A stretch of 64,000 nucleotides of DNA from Leeuwenhoekiella aestuarii. GTDB taxonomy: Bacteria > Bacteroidota > Bacteroidia > Flavobacteriales > Flavobacteriaceae. The position numbers and the translations under genes are program-made. This document shows, piece after piece, positions 8,177 to 17,652 of the stretch; the first letter of the stretch is position 1, and the number at the start of each line of letters is the position of its first letter. A model generated the notes under the pieces. The model searched no databases, had not been told where the DNA came from, and worked only from the letters and a program-made list of their open reading frames with translations. Where the stretch lies: the NCBI RefSeq assembly GCF_004104055.1, contig NZ_QOVJ01000003.1:310001-374000 (forward strand), read 5' to 3'.

Positions 8177-9748
8177 ATGAAAGAAATAGACAATATTGAT
8201 AATACAGAGGGTTTAGAGAAGCGTGAACGCGTAGACACAATCAATCTAGAGTATCTCAAGGTTAAAGACTATGAGGAGCTCAAAGAGATCATGATTGCTG
8301 TGTATCCTAATATTACAGATCCATACTGGAAGAAAAAAGACATTCAAAAACTGATATCAATTTTCCCCGAAGGTCAGGTTGTGGTAAAAGTCAATGGTGA
8401 GATTGCCGGCTGTGCGCTTTCAATCATTGTAGATTATGATAAGTTTACAGATACGCATACCTATATGCAAATAACAGGTGACGAGACTTTCAGTACTCAC
8501 ACACCTAAAGGAAATGTCCTTTACGGAATAGAGATATTTATTTCGCAACAATATCGAGGGATGCGTATAGGTCGTCGTTTATATGACTATCGTAAAGAAT
8601 TGTGCGAGAACCTCAATCTGGAGCGTATTGTTTTTGGCGGAAGATTGCCCAATTACCATCAGCATGCAGACAAACTTTCTCCTAAGGCTTATATTGAGAA
8701 AGTAAGATCACGTGAGATTAACGATCCGGTTCTTGATTTTCAACTGAGTAATGATTTTCACGTAAAACGAATCATCACAAATTATCTGGAAGGAGATAAG
8801 CAGTCTAAAGATTATGCGGCACTTCTGGAATGGGATAATATTTATTATCAGAAACCTGCAAAAAAACCAAATGCAATCAAAACCGTGGTGCGTTTAGGCC
8901 TGGTGCAATGGCAGATGCGAACGTATAAGAACTTTGAAGAGCTTATAGAGCAAGCAGAGTATTTTATAGATACCATTTCGGGTTATCGCTCAGATTTTGC
9001 TTTGTTCCCAGAGTTTTTCAATGCACCGCTTATGGCTGCCTACAATCACCTTTCTGAGCCTGATGCTATTCGTGAACTTGCAAAATATACAGAGCGTATA
9101 AGAGATCGTTTCTCTGAACTGTCGGTAAGTTATAACATCAATATTATAACAGGGAGTATGCCTTATATTGAAGACGGCACACTTTATAATGTTGGCTTTT
9201 TATGTAAACGTGACGGAACAATAGAGAAGTTTTATAAATTACATGTAACTCCAGATGAGGCTAAAGCCTGGGGAATGAGTGGAGGAGAAGTGCTAAAAAC
9301 TTTTAATACAGATTGTGGTAAAATAGGAATTCTTATTTGTTATGATGTAGAATTCCCAGAACTGGGACGTTTGCTTGCAGATGAAGGTATGGATATTCTT
9401 TTTGTTCCCTTCCTAACCGACACCCAGAATGGGTATAGCCGTATACGTCATTGTGCACAGGCACGAGCGATTGAAAACGAATGTTACGTGGCGATTGCTG
9501 GTAGTGTGGGTAATATTCCTAAAGTGCATAATATGGATATGCAATTTGCCCAAAGTATGGTCTTAACACCTTGTGATTTTCAGTTTCCTACAAACGGGGT
9601 GAAGGCTGAAGCTACGCCGAATGCCGAGATGATTCTTGTAGCAGACGTTGATCTTGACCTTTTAAAAGAATTGAATCAGTTTGGTAGTGTTCACAATCTC
9701 ATAGATCGTAGAAAAGATTTATTTCAGTTAAAATGGAAGAAAAAATAA
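8177..9748 (+). CDS. GNAT acetyltransferase / carbon-nitrogen hydrolase fusion
   Basis: The N-terminal half (about 20-215) is a GNAT fold with the acetyl-CoA loop YRGMRIGRRL at 126-135. The C-terminal half (about 235-515) is a nitrilase-superfamily domain with a complete catalytic triad: E279 (FPEFFN), K354 (FYKLHVTP) and C388 (LICYDVEFPE). Such fusions are known in bacteria, usually as amidases or deaminating hydrolases of unknown substrate. It is cytoplasmic, with no signal peptide. It starts 32 bp after the outer-membrane lipoprotein gene and ends 5 bp before a convergent gene with no obvious terminator between. The N-terminal 20 residues are charged and probably disordered. The substrate cannot be told from the sequence. 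Confidence 0.88.
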   Translation: MKEIDNIDNTEGLEKRERVDTINLEYLKVKDYEELKEIMIAVYPNITDPYWKKKDIQKLISIFPEGQVVVKVNGEIAGCALSIIVDYDKFTDTHTYMQITGDETFSTHTPKGNVLYGIEIFISQQYRGMRIGRRLYDYRKELCENLNLERIVFGGRLPNYHQHADKLSPKAYIEKVRSREINDPVLDFQLSNDFHVKRIITNYLEGDKQSKDYAALLEWDNIYYQKPAKKPNAIKTVVRLGLVQWQMRTYKNFEELIEQAEYFIDTISGYRSDFALFPEFFNAPLMAAYNHLSEPDAIRELAKYTERIRDRFSELSVSYNINIITGSMPYIEDGTLYNVGFLCKRDGTIEKFYKLHVTPDEAKAWGMSGGEVLKTFNTDCGKIGILICYDVEFPELGRLLADEGMDILFVPFLTDTQNGYSRIRHCAQARAIENECYVAIAGSVGNIPKVHNMDMQFAQSMVLTPCDFQFPTNGVKAEATPNAEMILVADVDLDLLKELNQFGSVHNLIDRRKDLFQLKWKKK

Positions 9749-9753
9749 TATTT

Positions 9754-10896
9754 TTAATTTTTGATTGGCAATAATTGATAGTTATCATCATCAATTTCCA
9801 CGACTTCAAAGGTTGAAAACAGCCAGTCGCTTTGCTCTTTGTTCAACTGTTTTATAACATCCCGTTCGAAGGTCTTATTCACACGGGCATTTGTAAGATC
9901 TACATCTAGAATTTTAGACTTTAAGAGGCTCACATTTCTCAAATCTGCCATTTTTAAATTTGCGTTTTGCAAGTTGGCATGATCTAAGATCGCATTCTGA
10001 AGTTTTGCAGATTCAAGATTGGCATTATTGAAGCTCGTATAGGTCAGATTTGTATTAGCTAAGTCAGTATTACTAAAGTTTGCATTTTCAAAATCGGTGC
10101 CGTTAAAGTTTGAATTTCTTAAATCAGCATAAGAAAGATCAATGTTCAACAGGTCATAACCTTTAAGTGAAATGTTTCTCAATTCTGCATAGGTAAAATC
10201 TAAGCGCTCAATTAGTTTTCCGTTAGTACGGGTTCTTGTGGTGCTGTTGAGGTTTACTCCTGTTTCTAGAAGAGAAATTAAAAGATAACCCCGTTCTGGG
10301 CTAGTAACGTGAGCTATAAGACTGTCGTTTTCGAGGTATTTGTAGGGTTTCAGCATTTTGCTCAAAGCAATAAGTCTTCCTGCAGTGGCGTCTTCTATTT
10401 TGTTCTGAGAACTGGCGGCAACATCATTACTTATTTCTTTCAGCATATTATCCATTATCAAAAGGGTCTGACCGCGACGATCTGCTTCTTGTAAATAGGT
10501 TTGCTGATCCAGACGTGTATTTTGTTGCTGAAACATTTTGCTCTGACCGGTAATCAATGTATTCTGTTTGGCGAGATAATAGGTTTGAAAAATTAATAAG
10601 ATAGAAGGTAGAACAGCTGTTAGAACCAGTAAAAATCCCACACGTGTAAGCCTTATTATAATACTGCTCAGTAACTCTGAAATGGTTTCTCTAGATACGC
10701 GTTGTTGTTGCGCCATTTCGTCTAAAAACCGCTCAATACTTTTCTTAAGTTGGGCCCCTAGAATCATACCTGAAGAGCGTTTTAAGAAAGTCCAACCCAG
10801 TTTGCGGCGCTGTTTCTTTTTAGACTCTTGCTTGTCGAGTTTAGCTTTTAGCTTTTCATTTTCGGCTTCAAGTTCAGAAAGACGTTCTTCGATCAT
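9754..10896 (-). CDS. Membrane-anchored pentapeptide-repeat protein
   Basis: Residues 1-35 form a short coiled coil (ERLSELEAENEKLKAKL). One or two hydrophobic segments occur at about 86-106 (VGFLLVLTAVLPSILLI). A helical region with glutamines follows (110-160). Residues about 231-345 form a right-handed pentapeptide-repeat helix with many A(D/N)LxN units (YADLRNSNF, NANLESAKL, HANLQNANL, MADLRNVSL). Pentapeptide proteins can mimic DNA or act as membrane signalling scaffolds; nothing here tells which. No enzymatic motif was seen. Its start ATG is preceded by about 70 bp before the propeller lipoprotein gene. Confidence 0.78.
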   Translation of the reverse strand: MIEERLSELEAENEKLKAKLDKQESKKKQRRKLGWTFLKRSSGMILGAQLKKSIERFLDEMAQQQRVSRETISELLSSIIIRLTRVGFLLVLTAVLPSILLIFQTYYLAKQNTLITGQSKMFQQQNTRLDQQTYLQEADRRGQTLLIMDNMLKEISNDVAASSQNKIEDATAGRLIALSKMLKPYKYLENDSLIAHVTSPERGYLLISLLETGVNLNSTTRTRTNGKLIERLDFTYAELRNISLKGYDLLNIDLSYADLRNSNFNGTDFENANFSNTDLANTNLTYTSFNNANLESAKLQNAILDHANLQNANLKMADLRNVSLLKSKILDVDLTNARVNKTFERDVIKQLNKEQSDWLFSTFEVVEIDDDNYQLLPIKN

Positions 10897-10965
10897 ATTT
10901 TTAAAGTCTGGTCCTGTTTAAAAATACTATAAACGAACAGCTTTTAAGAATGTTGTCAAACCTAT

Positions 10966-11844
10966 TTAAGGTGTATTCTTTCCTGTAATAGAATATTCAT
11001 ATAAATTTCCGCCGGTTTGAGCCCTGCGTTCATCTACTATGTATAGGGTAGAATCATTTTTAAAAGCGATCCCTTCTTTTGGGGAGGTGTAGTTGAGGTC
11101 TAATCTTTCAATTTTTCCAGAGAAAAAATTTTCCCCTTTAAATTCTGAAAGCATTAGTATCTTATCTGAAGTGAGTAGTGCAATTCTATCGCCTTTTGGA
11201 GATAATGCAACACCTGTAACTGCGCAAGTGTTTAAATTTTCACATACAATATATTGATCAATAAGTTGTGCCTGATAATTACCGGGACGCGCCGGAAGTT
11301 TGTATACTTTAGTTGTTCCATCAAAATTCCGGCTTCTGTTGCGGGTAAACATATATAAGCTACCTTTTTTATACAGCAAAGCCTCTATATCGAAATTAAG
11401 ATTATTTAAATCTGGCGGGTAATCTTTTTGATCTGAAAGTGTAAATGTAATACGTTTGGCTTGCAAGGTATCTGAAGTGCCTGCAAGGCTTGCGAAATTT
11501 TCAATGATATAAATAAATTGATCTTCGCGCTCATTCTCATTATTCCCCGTATCAGAAATATAAAGCGTACCATTTGGGTCAGTTGTAAGATCTTCCCAAT
11601 CTTCATTAGGTGCATTGCTAATTACGATTTCCCGCTGAATATTGCCATTACTATCTAACCCATAGATATAATTAGGATTTCCGTGATCTGCAGCGGTGTA
11701 AATTAGGGTGTCATTTTCAAAAACCGCTAAGCCAGAAACTTCTGCGAGGTTACGAGCTAAACCACCTTTTTTATCGAGATTACCATAATCCTGACAACTG
11801 AAAATAGAGAGAATTATAACGAAATAAAAGGCGGTTTTAAACAT
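10966..11844 (-). CDS. Beta-propeller lipoprotein (SdiA-regulated/phytase-like type)
   Basis: The start is placed at ATG 11844 rather than 11874, because the shorter form avoids overlapping the upstream mscS stop (11849) and begins directly with a lipoprotein signal (MFKTAFYFVIILSIFSC). The mature protein is rich in short beta-strand repeats such as EDLTTDPNGTLYISDTGNN, FDIEALLYKKGSLYMF, GVALSPKGDRIALLT and EGIAFKNDSTLYIVDE, typical of six-bladed propellers in the esterase-like phytase or SdiA-regulated families. No catalytic residues could be assigned. It is probably an envelope lipoprotein downstream of, and cotranscribed with, mscS (gap 4 bp). Substrate or partner unknown. Confidence 0.75.
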   Translation of the reverse strand: MFKTAFYFVIILSIFSCQDYGNLDKKGGLARNLAEVSGLAVFENDTLIYTAADHGNPNYIYGLDSNGNIQREIVISNAPNEDWEDLTTDPNGTLYISDTGNNENEREDQFIYIIENFASLAGTSDTLQAKRITFTLSDQKDYPPDLNNLNFDIEALLYKKGSLYMFTRNRSRNFDGTTKVYKLPARPGNYQAQLIDQYIVCENLNTCAVTGVALSPKGDRIALLTSDKILMLSEFKGENFFSGKIERLDLNYTSPKEGIAFKNDSTLYIVDERRAQTGGNLYEYSITGKNTP

Positions 11845-11848
11845 AAGA

Positions 11849-12796
11849 TTATGCTTCTGAAGATTGACTGTCACCAGAGTTGGCGATAGTTATAGTCTCT
11901 GATCTAAATTTGTTTTTGCCAAAATCTAAAGTACGTATTGGGAATGGAATGTTTATATCATTAGCATCAAATGCTTTCTTGATAGCTATTATGGCTTTAT
12001 CTTGAGCGATGAGCATATCTCTTCTTTTAGAAACGGGAGCCCAAAAACGCGCAACAAAGTTTATGGAACTGTCTCCAAAACCTTCATAATAAAATTCTAT
12101 TTCTTCTTTACTCTGCTGTTCAAAAGTACTGTTTAAGGTTTCTAAAGTAAGTTCTTTTACCTTTTCTAGATCACTTTCATAACCCACACCACAATTGATG
12201 AAAACACGTGATCGGGCTGTTTGACTCCAGTTCTTAAAGGGAGAATCAACGATGTTAGAATTAGGAACAATAACATAATTATTATCTGATTGTCTTAAAG
12301 TGACATTACGCAAAGTGATATCCTCAACAACACCTGCATAATCATTCGTCTCAACCCAATCTCCTAATTGCAGACGTGGCATAAAACTTAAAATAACTCC
12401 GCTAAAAGTATTATTTAGGGTTCCCTGTAAAGCCAGACCAATAGCAAGACCCACAACACCGGCACCTGCCAATACTGAGGTTAAAACTTTATCTAAATCC
12501 ATTATACCTAATGCAACAAAGAAACCAATTAACACCGTAATCGCAAAAGCTGTTTGACCTGCCATTACTTTAATAGAATCTTGGCCTACGCCACGCATTA
12601 AAATATTGCGAACAAATTTGGATACGTATTTGGCAATAAACCAAAAAACTGCAAAGACTAAAACTGCAACAATAAAATTGGGTAGTTTTAATATTAAACT
12701 TTCACCCCAACCTTGAAGTTTGTCTATTAGTTTGTAAAGGTCAAACCCTAAAAAGGTTAGGTCAGATTTTGATGCAGCTTCTTGTAAAATTAGCAT
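11849..12796 (-). CDS. MscS-family mechanosensitive channel
   Basis: Three predicted membrane helices (about 40-60, 80-98, 104-125) include the Gly/Ala-rich pore helix GAGVVGLAIGLALQG. The beta domain follows with RLQLGDWVE and the cytoplasmic alpha/beta domain with NSNIVDSPFKNWS. The length (315) matches full-size small-conductance MscS. It acts as an inner-membrane osmotic release valve. The gene lies 33 bp after the dps start-proximal end and overlaps nothing; it is probably transcribed with the downstream propeller lipoprotein. Family assignment is firm; the paralog type is not. A second shorter MscS-like protein lies at 29993-30574. Confidence 0.92.
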   Translation of the reverse strand: MLILQEAASKSDLTFLGFDLYKLIDKLQGWGESLILKLPNFIVAVLVFAVFWFIAKYVSKFVRNILMRGVGQDSIKVMAGQTAFAITVLIGFFVALGIMDLDKVLTSVLAGAGVVGLAIGLALQGTLNNTFSGVILSFMPRLQLGDWVETNDYAGVVEDITLRNVTLRQSDNNYVIVPNSNIVDSPFKNWSQTARSRVFINCGVGYESDLEKVKELTLETLNSTFEQQSKEEIEFYYEGFGDSSINFVARFWAPVSKRRDMLIAQDKAIIAIKKAFDANDINIPFPIRTLDFGKNKFRSETITIANSGDSQSSEA

Positions 12797-12829
12797 AGTT
12801 AATGGTATAGTTTAGTTTTGTATTATAAT

Positions 12830-13321
12830 TTACGATTTTTTATGGTTTGAAGTTTTTGTCATTCTCCAAGAGTCTAACATCCAGCTCGTTTTTTCTAACT
12901 CTCTTATATAACCACCTAATAAATCTATGGTACCTTCATCACCACCTTCGTCTGCAGTTTTTACTGTAGATCGCATTTGCTTTAACAGTAAACTATGGTC
13001 GTCTAAAAGTACTTTTACCATCTCAATATCTTTAATCTCACTCGGAGCTTCTTCAATATTAGATAATTTAAGGTAATCTGTGAGATTACTTACTGGTTGA
13101 TAGCGTAAGGTTAGGATTCGTTCAGCTACTTCATCAATTTTAATTAATGTGTCGGTATACATTTCTTCAAACTTTGCATGAAGATCAAAAAAGTTTTCGC
13201 CAATTACATTCCAGTGAAAGTTTCTAAGTTTTTGATAATATAAGTGATAATCTGCAAGAAGTACATTAAGTTTTTCAACTGTAGCTTCTGTTTTTTTAAT
13301 ATCTAAATTTAGGTAATTCAT
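12830..13321 (-). CDS. dps: Dps-type DNA-protecting ferritin
   Basis: The 163-residue length is typical. All ferroxidase ligands are present with the known spacing: H36 (FHW), H48 (LH), E52, D63 and E67 (IDEVAER). The protein stores iron by oxidising Fe(II) with peroxide and protects DNA in a dodecamer. A perfect minus-strand -7 box (TAAATTTG, 13350-13357) lies just upstream, giving a short leader. The divergent neighbour is the nucleotide-sugar cluster at 13510. Whether this Dps binds DNA is not shown: the N-terminus has few basic residues. Confidence 0.92.
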   Translation of the reverse strand: MNYLNLDIKKTEATVEKLNVLLADYHLYYQKLRNFHWNVIGENFFDLHAKFEEMYTDTLIKIDEVAERILTLRYQPVSNLTDYLKLSNIEEAPSEIKDIEMVKVLLDDHSLLLKQMRSTVKTADEGGDEGTIDLLGGYIRELEKTSWMLDSWRMTKTSNHKKS

Positions 13322-13349
13322 AGTTTTGATAGTAATTATTTATGTATAT

Positions 13350-13357
13350 CAAATTTA
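13350..13357 (-). promoter_or_regulatory. Bacteroidota -7 promoter box for dps
   Basis: The minus strand reads TAAATTTG, a perfect TAnnTTTG, about 29 nt before the dps start at 13321. A clear -33 TTG was not found. Confidence 0.5.
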
Positions 13358-13509
13358 CTATTGATTTTTCTTAGAGACTAATTACTTAATCCGTTTAGTA
13401 AAAGTTTAACCTCAAAATTTAAAAGATGTTAAATAGTATAATAAAGTTAAATAAAAGTTAAAATTTTTAAATAAAAAAATAATATATTAGTAGTCTTGAT
13501 CCCTACTTC

Positions 13510-14517
13510 ATGAGAAATACAAATTTTAAGCAGTTAAAAAATAAGAATGTTTTAATAACTGGAGGCTGCGGCTTTATAGGTTCGCATTTAATTGAGGCAT
13601 TGCTAGAACATGGTGCTAATGTTAAATGTTTAGACAATTTATCTACCGGTAAATTCGAAAATATCAAAGAATTTTATAACAATTCGTCTTTTGAATTTAT
13701 AGAAGGTGATATAAGAGATTTTGATACGTGTAAAAAAGCGCTGCAAAATTTTGATTATGTAAGTCATCAGGCAGCTTTAGGTTCTGTCCCAAGAAGTTTG
13801 AAGACACCTTTAATTACAAATGGTGTTAATGTAACAGGATTTTTAAATGTTATTGAAGCTGCGAGATTGGCCAAGGTAAAACGGTTTGTTTTTGCAGCAA
13901 GTTCTTCGACTTATGGGGATAATGCTGCTTTGCCAAAAATTGAAAGTGAAATAGGCAGACCGCTATCACCTTATGCAGTTACAAAATTAATTAATGAATT
14001 GTACGCAGAAGTCTATAAGCAATCTTTTGATTTTGATAGTATAGGTTTGCGTTATTTTAATGTTTTTGGTCCAAGACAAGATCCTAACGGAGCTTATGCT
14101 GCTGTTATTCCAAAATTTATATCATCCTTATTGCAAGGTAAATCCCCTGTAATCAACGGTGATGGTTCTTTTTCGAGAGATTATACTTATGTCGATAATG
14201 TTGTAGAAGCTAATTTATTAGCATTAACTACTTCAAATAAGCGAGCTTTAAATGAAATCTATAATATTGCTTTTGGAGAGCGTACAACATTAGTTGAATT
14301 AGTAAATTTGCTCAAAGAACGATTACTCAATTACGACAGTTCGTTAGCTAAAATTAAACCTGAATTTGGACCAGAGCGTCCGGGAGATGTACCACATTCT
14401 TTAGCTTCTATACAAAAAGCTATAAATCTATTAGGGTATAAACCACAATGTGATATTTCTGAAGGTTTAACTAAAGCTATTGACTGGTATTATGAGAATT
14501 TGAAAATAGAAACTTAA
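13510..14517 (+). CDS. NAD-dependent UDP-sugar 4-epimerase (WbpP/TviC-like)
   Basis: An extended SDR protein. It shows the NAD-binding GGCGFIGSH at about 18-26, the YxxxK catalytic pair (SPYAVTKL), and [20 protein letters not shown], typical of UDP-GlcNAc/GlcNAcA 4-epimerases (WbpP, TviC). The 335-residue length fits. It begins a three-gene block and its stop overlaps the next start by one base (TAATG), implying translational coupling. Together with the dehydrogenase and 2-epimerase it would make UDP-GalNAcA or UDP-ManNAcA for capsule or O-antigen. Substrate choice is inferred from context. A very AT-rich 188-bp gap precedes it. Confidence 0.87.
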   Translation: MRNTNFKQLKNKNVLITGGCGFIGSHLIEALLEHGANVKCLDNLSTGKFENIKEFYNNSSFEFIEGDIRDFDTCKKALQNFDYVSHQAALGSVPRSLKTPLITNGVNVTGFLNVIEAARLAKVKRFVFAASSSTYGDNAALPKIESEIGRPLSPYAVTKLINELYAEVYKQSFDFDSIGLRYFNVFGPRQDPNGAYAAVIPKFISSLLQGKSPVINGDGSFSRDYTYVDNVVEANLLALTTSNKRALNEIYNIAFGERTTLVELVNLLKERLLNYDSSLAKIKPEFGPERPGDVPHSLASIQKAINLLGYKPQCDISEGLTKAIDWYYENLKIET

Positions 14518-15788
14518 TGAAGATTGGAATTATTGGGCTGGGTTATGTGGGCTTACCACTAGCAAGCTTGTTTGCAACTAAATATGCTACTACCGGCTTT
14601 GATATCAATTCAGATAGAATTCAACAGTTAAATGCAGGCTTTGATAAAACAGGCGAACTTGAAACGGATACTTTAAATGCTGTTTTAAAAAAAGAGCAAT
14701 CTACAGGGTATGGACTGTTCTGTACGGCTGATTCAGATCATTTAGCAGAATCCAACGTCTATATTATAACGGTTCCTACACCAATCGATCAGAATAATAA
14801 TCCTGATTTATCACCTTTAGTAAGTGCAAGCCAATTAGTTAGCAAGTACCTTAAAAAAGGTGATATTGTGATTTATGAGTCTACAGTTTATCCCGGTGTT
14901 ACAGAAGAGATTTGTATTCCTATTCTAGAGAAAGAAACAGGCTTGGTTTACAATAAAGATTTTTATGCAGGTTACTCACCAGAACGCATCAATCCTGGTG
15001 ACAAAATCCATACGGTAGATAAAATTAGAAAAGTAACTTCAGGTTCTACACCAGAAATTGCTTCTCAAATTGATGAATTATACGCTTCTGTTATAATCGC
15101 CGGAACCTACAAGGCTGCTTCTATTAAAGTTGCCGAAGCTGCAAAAGTGATTGAGAATTCACAGCGTGATATAAACATTGCTTTTGTAAATGAGCTTGCC
15201 AAAATCTTTAACCTTCTCGATATTGATACTAATGCGGTTTTAGAAGCTGCCGGTACAAAATGGAATTTTCTTCCGTTTAAACCCGGTTTGGTAGGTGGGC
15301 ATTGCATAGGTGTAGATCCATATTACTTGGCTCAAAAAGCAAAGCAAGTAGGTTATCATCCCGAAATTATTTTAGCCGGAAGAAAATTGAATGACAGTAT
15401 GGGGCCTTATGTAGCATCCCAGGTAGTTAAACTGATGGCACAGAGAGATATTAAACTTAAGAACAGCCGAATTTTGGTTATGGGAATTACTTTTAAGGAG
15501 AATTGCCCAGATGTTCGCAATACTCGAGTTATTGATATTATAACAGATTTAAAAGAATATGGAGCTGAAGTTTCAGTTTATGATCCTCTCGCGGATCCTG
15601 AGTTAGTTAAAAAGGAATATGGTTTTGAATTATTAGATAGTATTGAGTCCAAAAAGTTTGAGGCTGTCGTTTTAGCCGTGGCACACGCTCCATTTGAGCA
15701 AATAGATTTTGAATTGCTAAAAGAGGAAAATGCCATTGTCTATGATGTAAAAGGATTTTTAAAAAACGGGGTTGATGGCAGACTCTAA
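14517..15788 (+). CDS. Nucleotide-sugar 6-dehydrogenase (UDP-HexNAc type)
   Basis: The UDP-Glc/GDP-Man dehydrogenase family. The N-terminal Rossmann motif is [11 protein letters not shown] (about 7-17). The catalytic Cys is in [13 protein letters not shown] (about residue 262), and the C-terminal UDP-binding domain carries [18 protein letters not shown]. The sequence is closest in feel to WbpA/TviB enzymes that oxidise UDP-GlcNAc to the uronate using NAD. At 423 residues it is full length. The gene starts inside the epimerase stop codon and overlaps the following 2-epimerase. Whether it prefers UDP-GlcNAc or UDP-ManNAc is not decided by sequence alone. Confidence 0.9.
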   Translation: MKIGIIGLGYVGLPLASLFATKYATTGFDINSDRIQQLNAGFDKTGELETDTLNAVLKKEQSTGYGLFCTADSDHLAESNVYIITVPTPIDQNNNPDLSPLVSASQLVSKYLKKGDIVIYESTVYPGVTEEICIPILEKETGLVYNKDFYAGYSPERINPGDKIHTVDKIRKVTSGSTPEIASQIDELYASVIIAGTYKAASIKVAEAAKVIENSQRDINIAFVNELAKIFNLLDIDTNAVLEAAGTKWNFLPFKPGLVGGHCIGVDPYYLAQKAKQVGYHPEIILAGRKLNDSMGPYVASQVVKLMAQRDIKLKNSRILVMGITFKENCPDVRNTRVIDIITDLKEYGAEVSVYDPLADPELVKKEYGFELLDSIESKKFEAVVLAVAHAPFEQIDFELLKEENAIVYDVKGFLKNGVDGRL

Positions 15789-16899
15789 AAAAAAGACCGT
15801 ACTTTTCGTATTTGGTACACGTCCTGAGGCTATAAAGCTGGCTCCTGTAATTAAGTATTTTAAAAAGGACTCTTATTTTGACACACGCGTTTGTATAACA
15901 GCTCAGCATCGAGAATTGCTGGATCAGGTTTTAGATTTTTTTGAGATTGAAGCAGATTACGACCTGGATTTGATGAAGAACAATCAGGACTTATTTTCAC
16001 TTACTGCTAGAGCTTTAGAAGCATTAAAAGAGCCTTTGAGTAGGTATAAGCCAGAGCTTGTTTTTGTACATGGAGATACCACGACTAGTATGGTAGCTAG
16101 TTTGGCAGCCTTTTATGCTGGTGCGAGAGTAGGACACATAGAAGCAGGTTTGCGCACTTTCAATAAGCAATCTCCATTTCCTGAAGAAATTAATCGACAG
16201 CTAACGACGCGTATTGCAGATTTTCATTTTGCACCTACTGAAAAATCTAAAGCCAATCTTTTAGCGGAAAATATCCAAGAATCTCAGATATTCATAACCG
16301 GAAATACAGTTATTGATGCCTTAGAAGAAACAGTAATAAAGGTTTCTCAGCAAACACCGCATTTCGCTGAAAAAATTCCATTCAGTTCAAAAAAAATTAT
16401 ATTGATCACGGGGCACCGTCGAGAAAATTTTGGTGCAGGAATGCAACGTATCTGTGAGGTTTTTAAGGAAATTGCCGAAATGCGTCAGGATGTGCATTTG
16501 GTTTATCCTGTGCACTTAAATCCTAATGTAAAAAATACCGTTCACGAGATCTTGGGCAATATTGCGAATGTTTCACTTATTGAACCACTGAATTACCCAG
16601 ATTTTATCTGGATTATGCACGCTTCTTATTTTATCATTACCGATAGTGGTGGCGTTCAAGAGGAAGCTCCGGGACTGGGCAAGCCAGTTTTAGTAACGAG
16701 AGATACTACAGAGCGTCCCGAAGCGGTAACCGCAGGGACGGTAAAATTAGTTGATACAAATTCGATAAAGCTAAAATCAGCAATTTTAGAACTTTTAGAT
16801 CAGCCCGAGGCTTATAAAGCAATGAGCAAGGCTCATAATCCATACGGTGATGGTAAAGCTTCTGCACGAATTCTTGACATAGTAAAAAAGAAGTTATAG
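15775..16899 (+). CDS. wecB: UDP-N-acetylglucosamine 2-epimerase, non-hydrolysing
   Basis: The signature motifs are present: [14 protein letters not shown] at the N-terminus, [24 protein letters not shown], and [18 protein letters not shown] in the C-terminal Rossmann domain. It interconverts UDP-GlcNAc and UDP-ManNAc and is cytoplasmic. ATG at 15775 is chosen over the in-frame TTG at 15772; it overlaps the dehydrogenase end by 14 bp. With the two upstream genes it gives a compact set for UDP-amino-sugar uronates used in surface polysaccharide. No glycosyltransferase or flippase follows directly; the nearest GT is at 17653. Confidence 0.93.
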   Translation: MADSKKKTVLFVFGTRPEAIKLAPVIKYFKKDSYFDTRVCITAQHRELLDQVLDFFEIEADYDLDLMKNNQDLFSLTARALEALKEPLSRYKPELVFVHGDTTTSMVASLAAFYAGARVGHIEAGLRTFNKQSPFPEEINRQLTTRIADFHFAPTEKSKANLLAENIQESQIFITGNTVIDALEETVIKVSQQTPHFAEKIPFSSKKIILITGHRRENFGAGMQRICEVFKEIAEMRQDVHLVYPVHLNPNVKNTVHEILGNIANVSLIEPLNYPDFIWIMHASYFIITDSGGVQEEAPGLGKPVLVTRDTTERPEAVTAGTVKLVDTNSIKLKSAILELLDQPEAYKAMSKAHNPYGDGKASARILDIVKKKL

Positions 16900-17031
16900 T
16901 CTTCACTGTTTACTTAGAATACTTCAGTAGGATTAAGTTTTAACAAGTTTTCTTAAGCTTTTTATTCGGTTTAAAATCTTTGTTACCTTTACGCGACAAG
17001 CGGATTTGAAACGCTATTCTTTTATTTTTCT

Positions 17032-17649
17032 ATGGAATTTTCATCAAAACTTTTAGAGCAGGCAGTTTACGAGATGTCTCAATTGCCGGGAATAGGTAAG
17101 CGTACGGCCTTGCGGCTGGTGTTGCATTTACTAAGGCAATCAGAGAGTCAGACTGAGCATCTTACACAAGCACTTACTAAATTACGTACCGATATCAAGT
17201 TTTGTAAAAATTGCCATAATATTTCTGATGTAGAGCTTTGTGAAATTTGTTCAAACCCCAATCGAGATGCTTCGGTGGTTTGTGTGGTAGAAGATGTGCG
17301 TGATGTGATGGCAATAGAAAATACGAGTCAGTATCGCGGACAATACCACGTATTGGGTGGAAAAATATCTCCTCTAGACGGGATTGGCCCTCAGGATTTA
17401 ACCATTCATTCTTTAGTAGAAAAAGTAAAAGCAGGTGAGATAGAAGAAATAATTTTTGCACTAAGCTCAACTATGGAAGGCGATACGACAAATTTTTATA
17501 TCTATAGGCAATTGGAAGAATACAGGATAAAAACCTCTACAATTGCTCGAGGGATTGCAGTAGGTGATGAGCTAGAATATGCAGATGAGGTGACTTTAGG
17601 ACGCAGTATTCTTAACAGGATTCCTTTTGAAAATTCGTTAAAGAATTAG
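17032..17649 (+). CDS. recR: Recombination mediator RecR
   Basis: Contains the helix-hairpin-helix ([12 protein letters not shown], about 18-30), the four-Cys zinc finger C58-C61-C70-C73, and a Toprim domain ([12 protein letters not shown]; later [15 protein letters not shown]). It loads RecA with RecO/RecF at gapped DNA. The length of 205 is standard. Upstream there are near-matches to the -7 box (AAATCTTTG, TACCTTTA) about 40-60 nt before the ATG but no perfect one. The GT2 gene follows 3 bp after the stop, so the two are probably cotranscribed, an association that need not be functional. Confidence 0.96.
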   Translation: MEFSSKLLEQAVYEMSQLPGIGKRTALRLVLHLLRQSESQTEHLTQALTKLRTDIKFCKNCHNISDVELCEICSNPNRDASVVCVVEDVRDVMAIENTSQYRGQYHVLGGKISPLDGIGPQDLTIHSLVEKVKAGEIEEIIFALSSTMEGDTTNFYIYRQLEEYRIKTSTIARGIAVGDELEYADEVTLGRSILNRIPFENSLKN

Positions 17650-17652
17650 CCT

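Noticed and set aside
13322-13509. AT-rich gap as integration or mobile-element scar
   Set aside because: No direct or inverted flanking repeats, integrase or tRNA end could be found.
15772-15774. TTG start for the UDP-GlcNAc 2-epimerase
   Set aside because: An ATG follows immediately at 15775 and leads into the same protein, so the TTG start is unnecessary.
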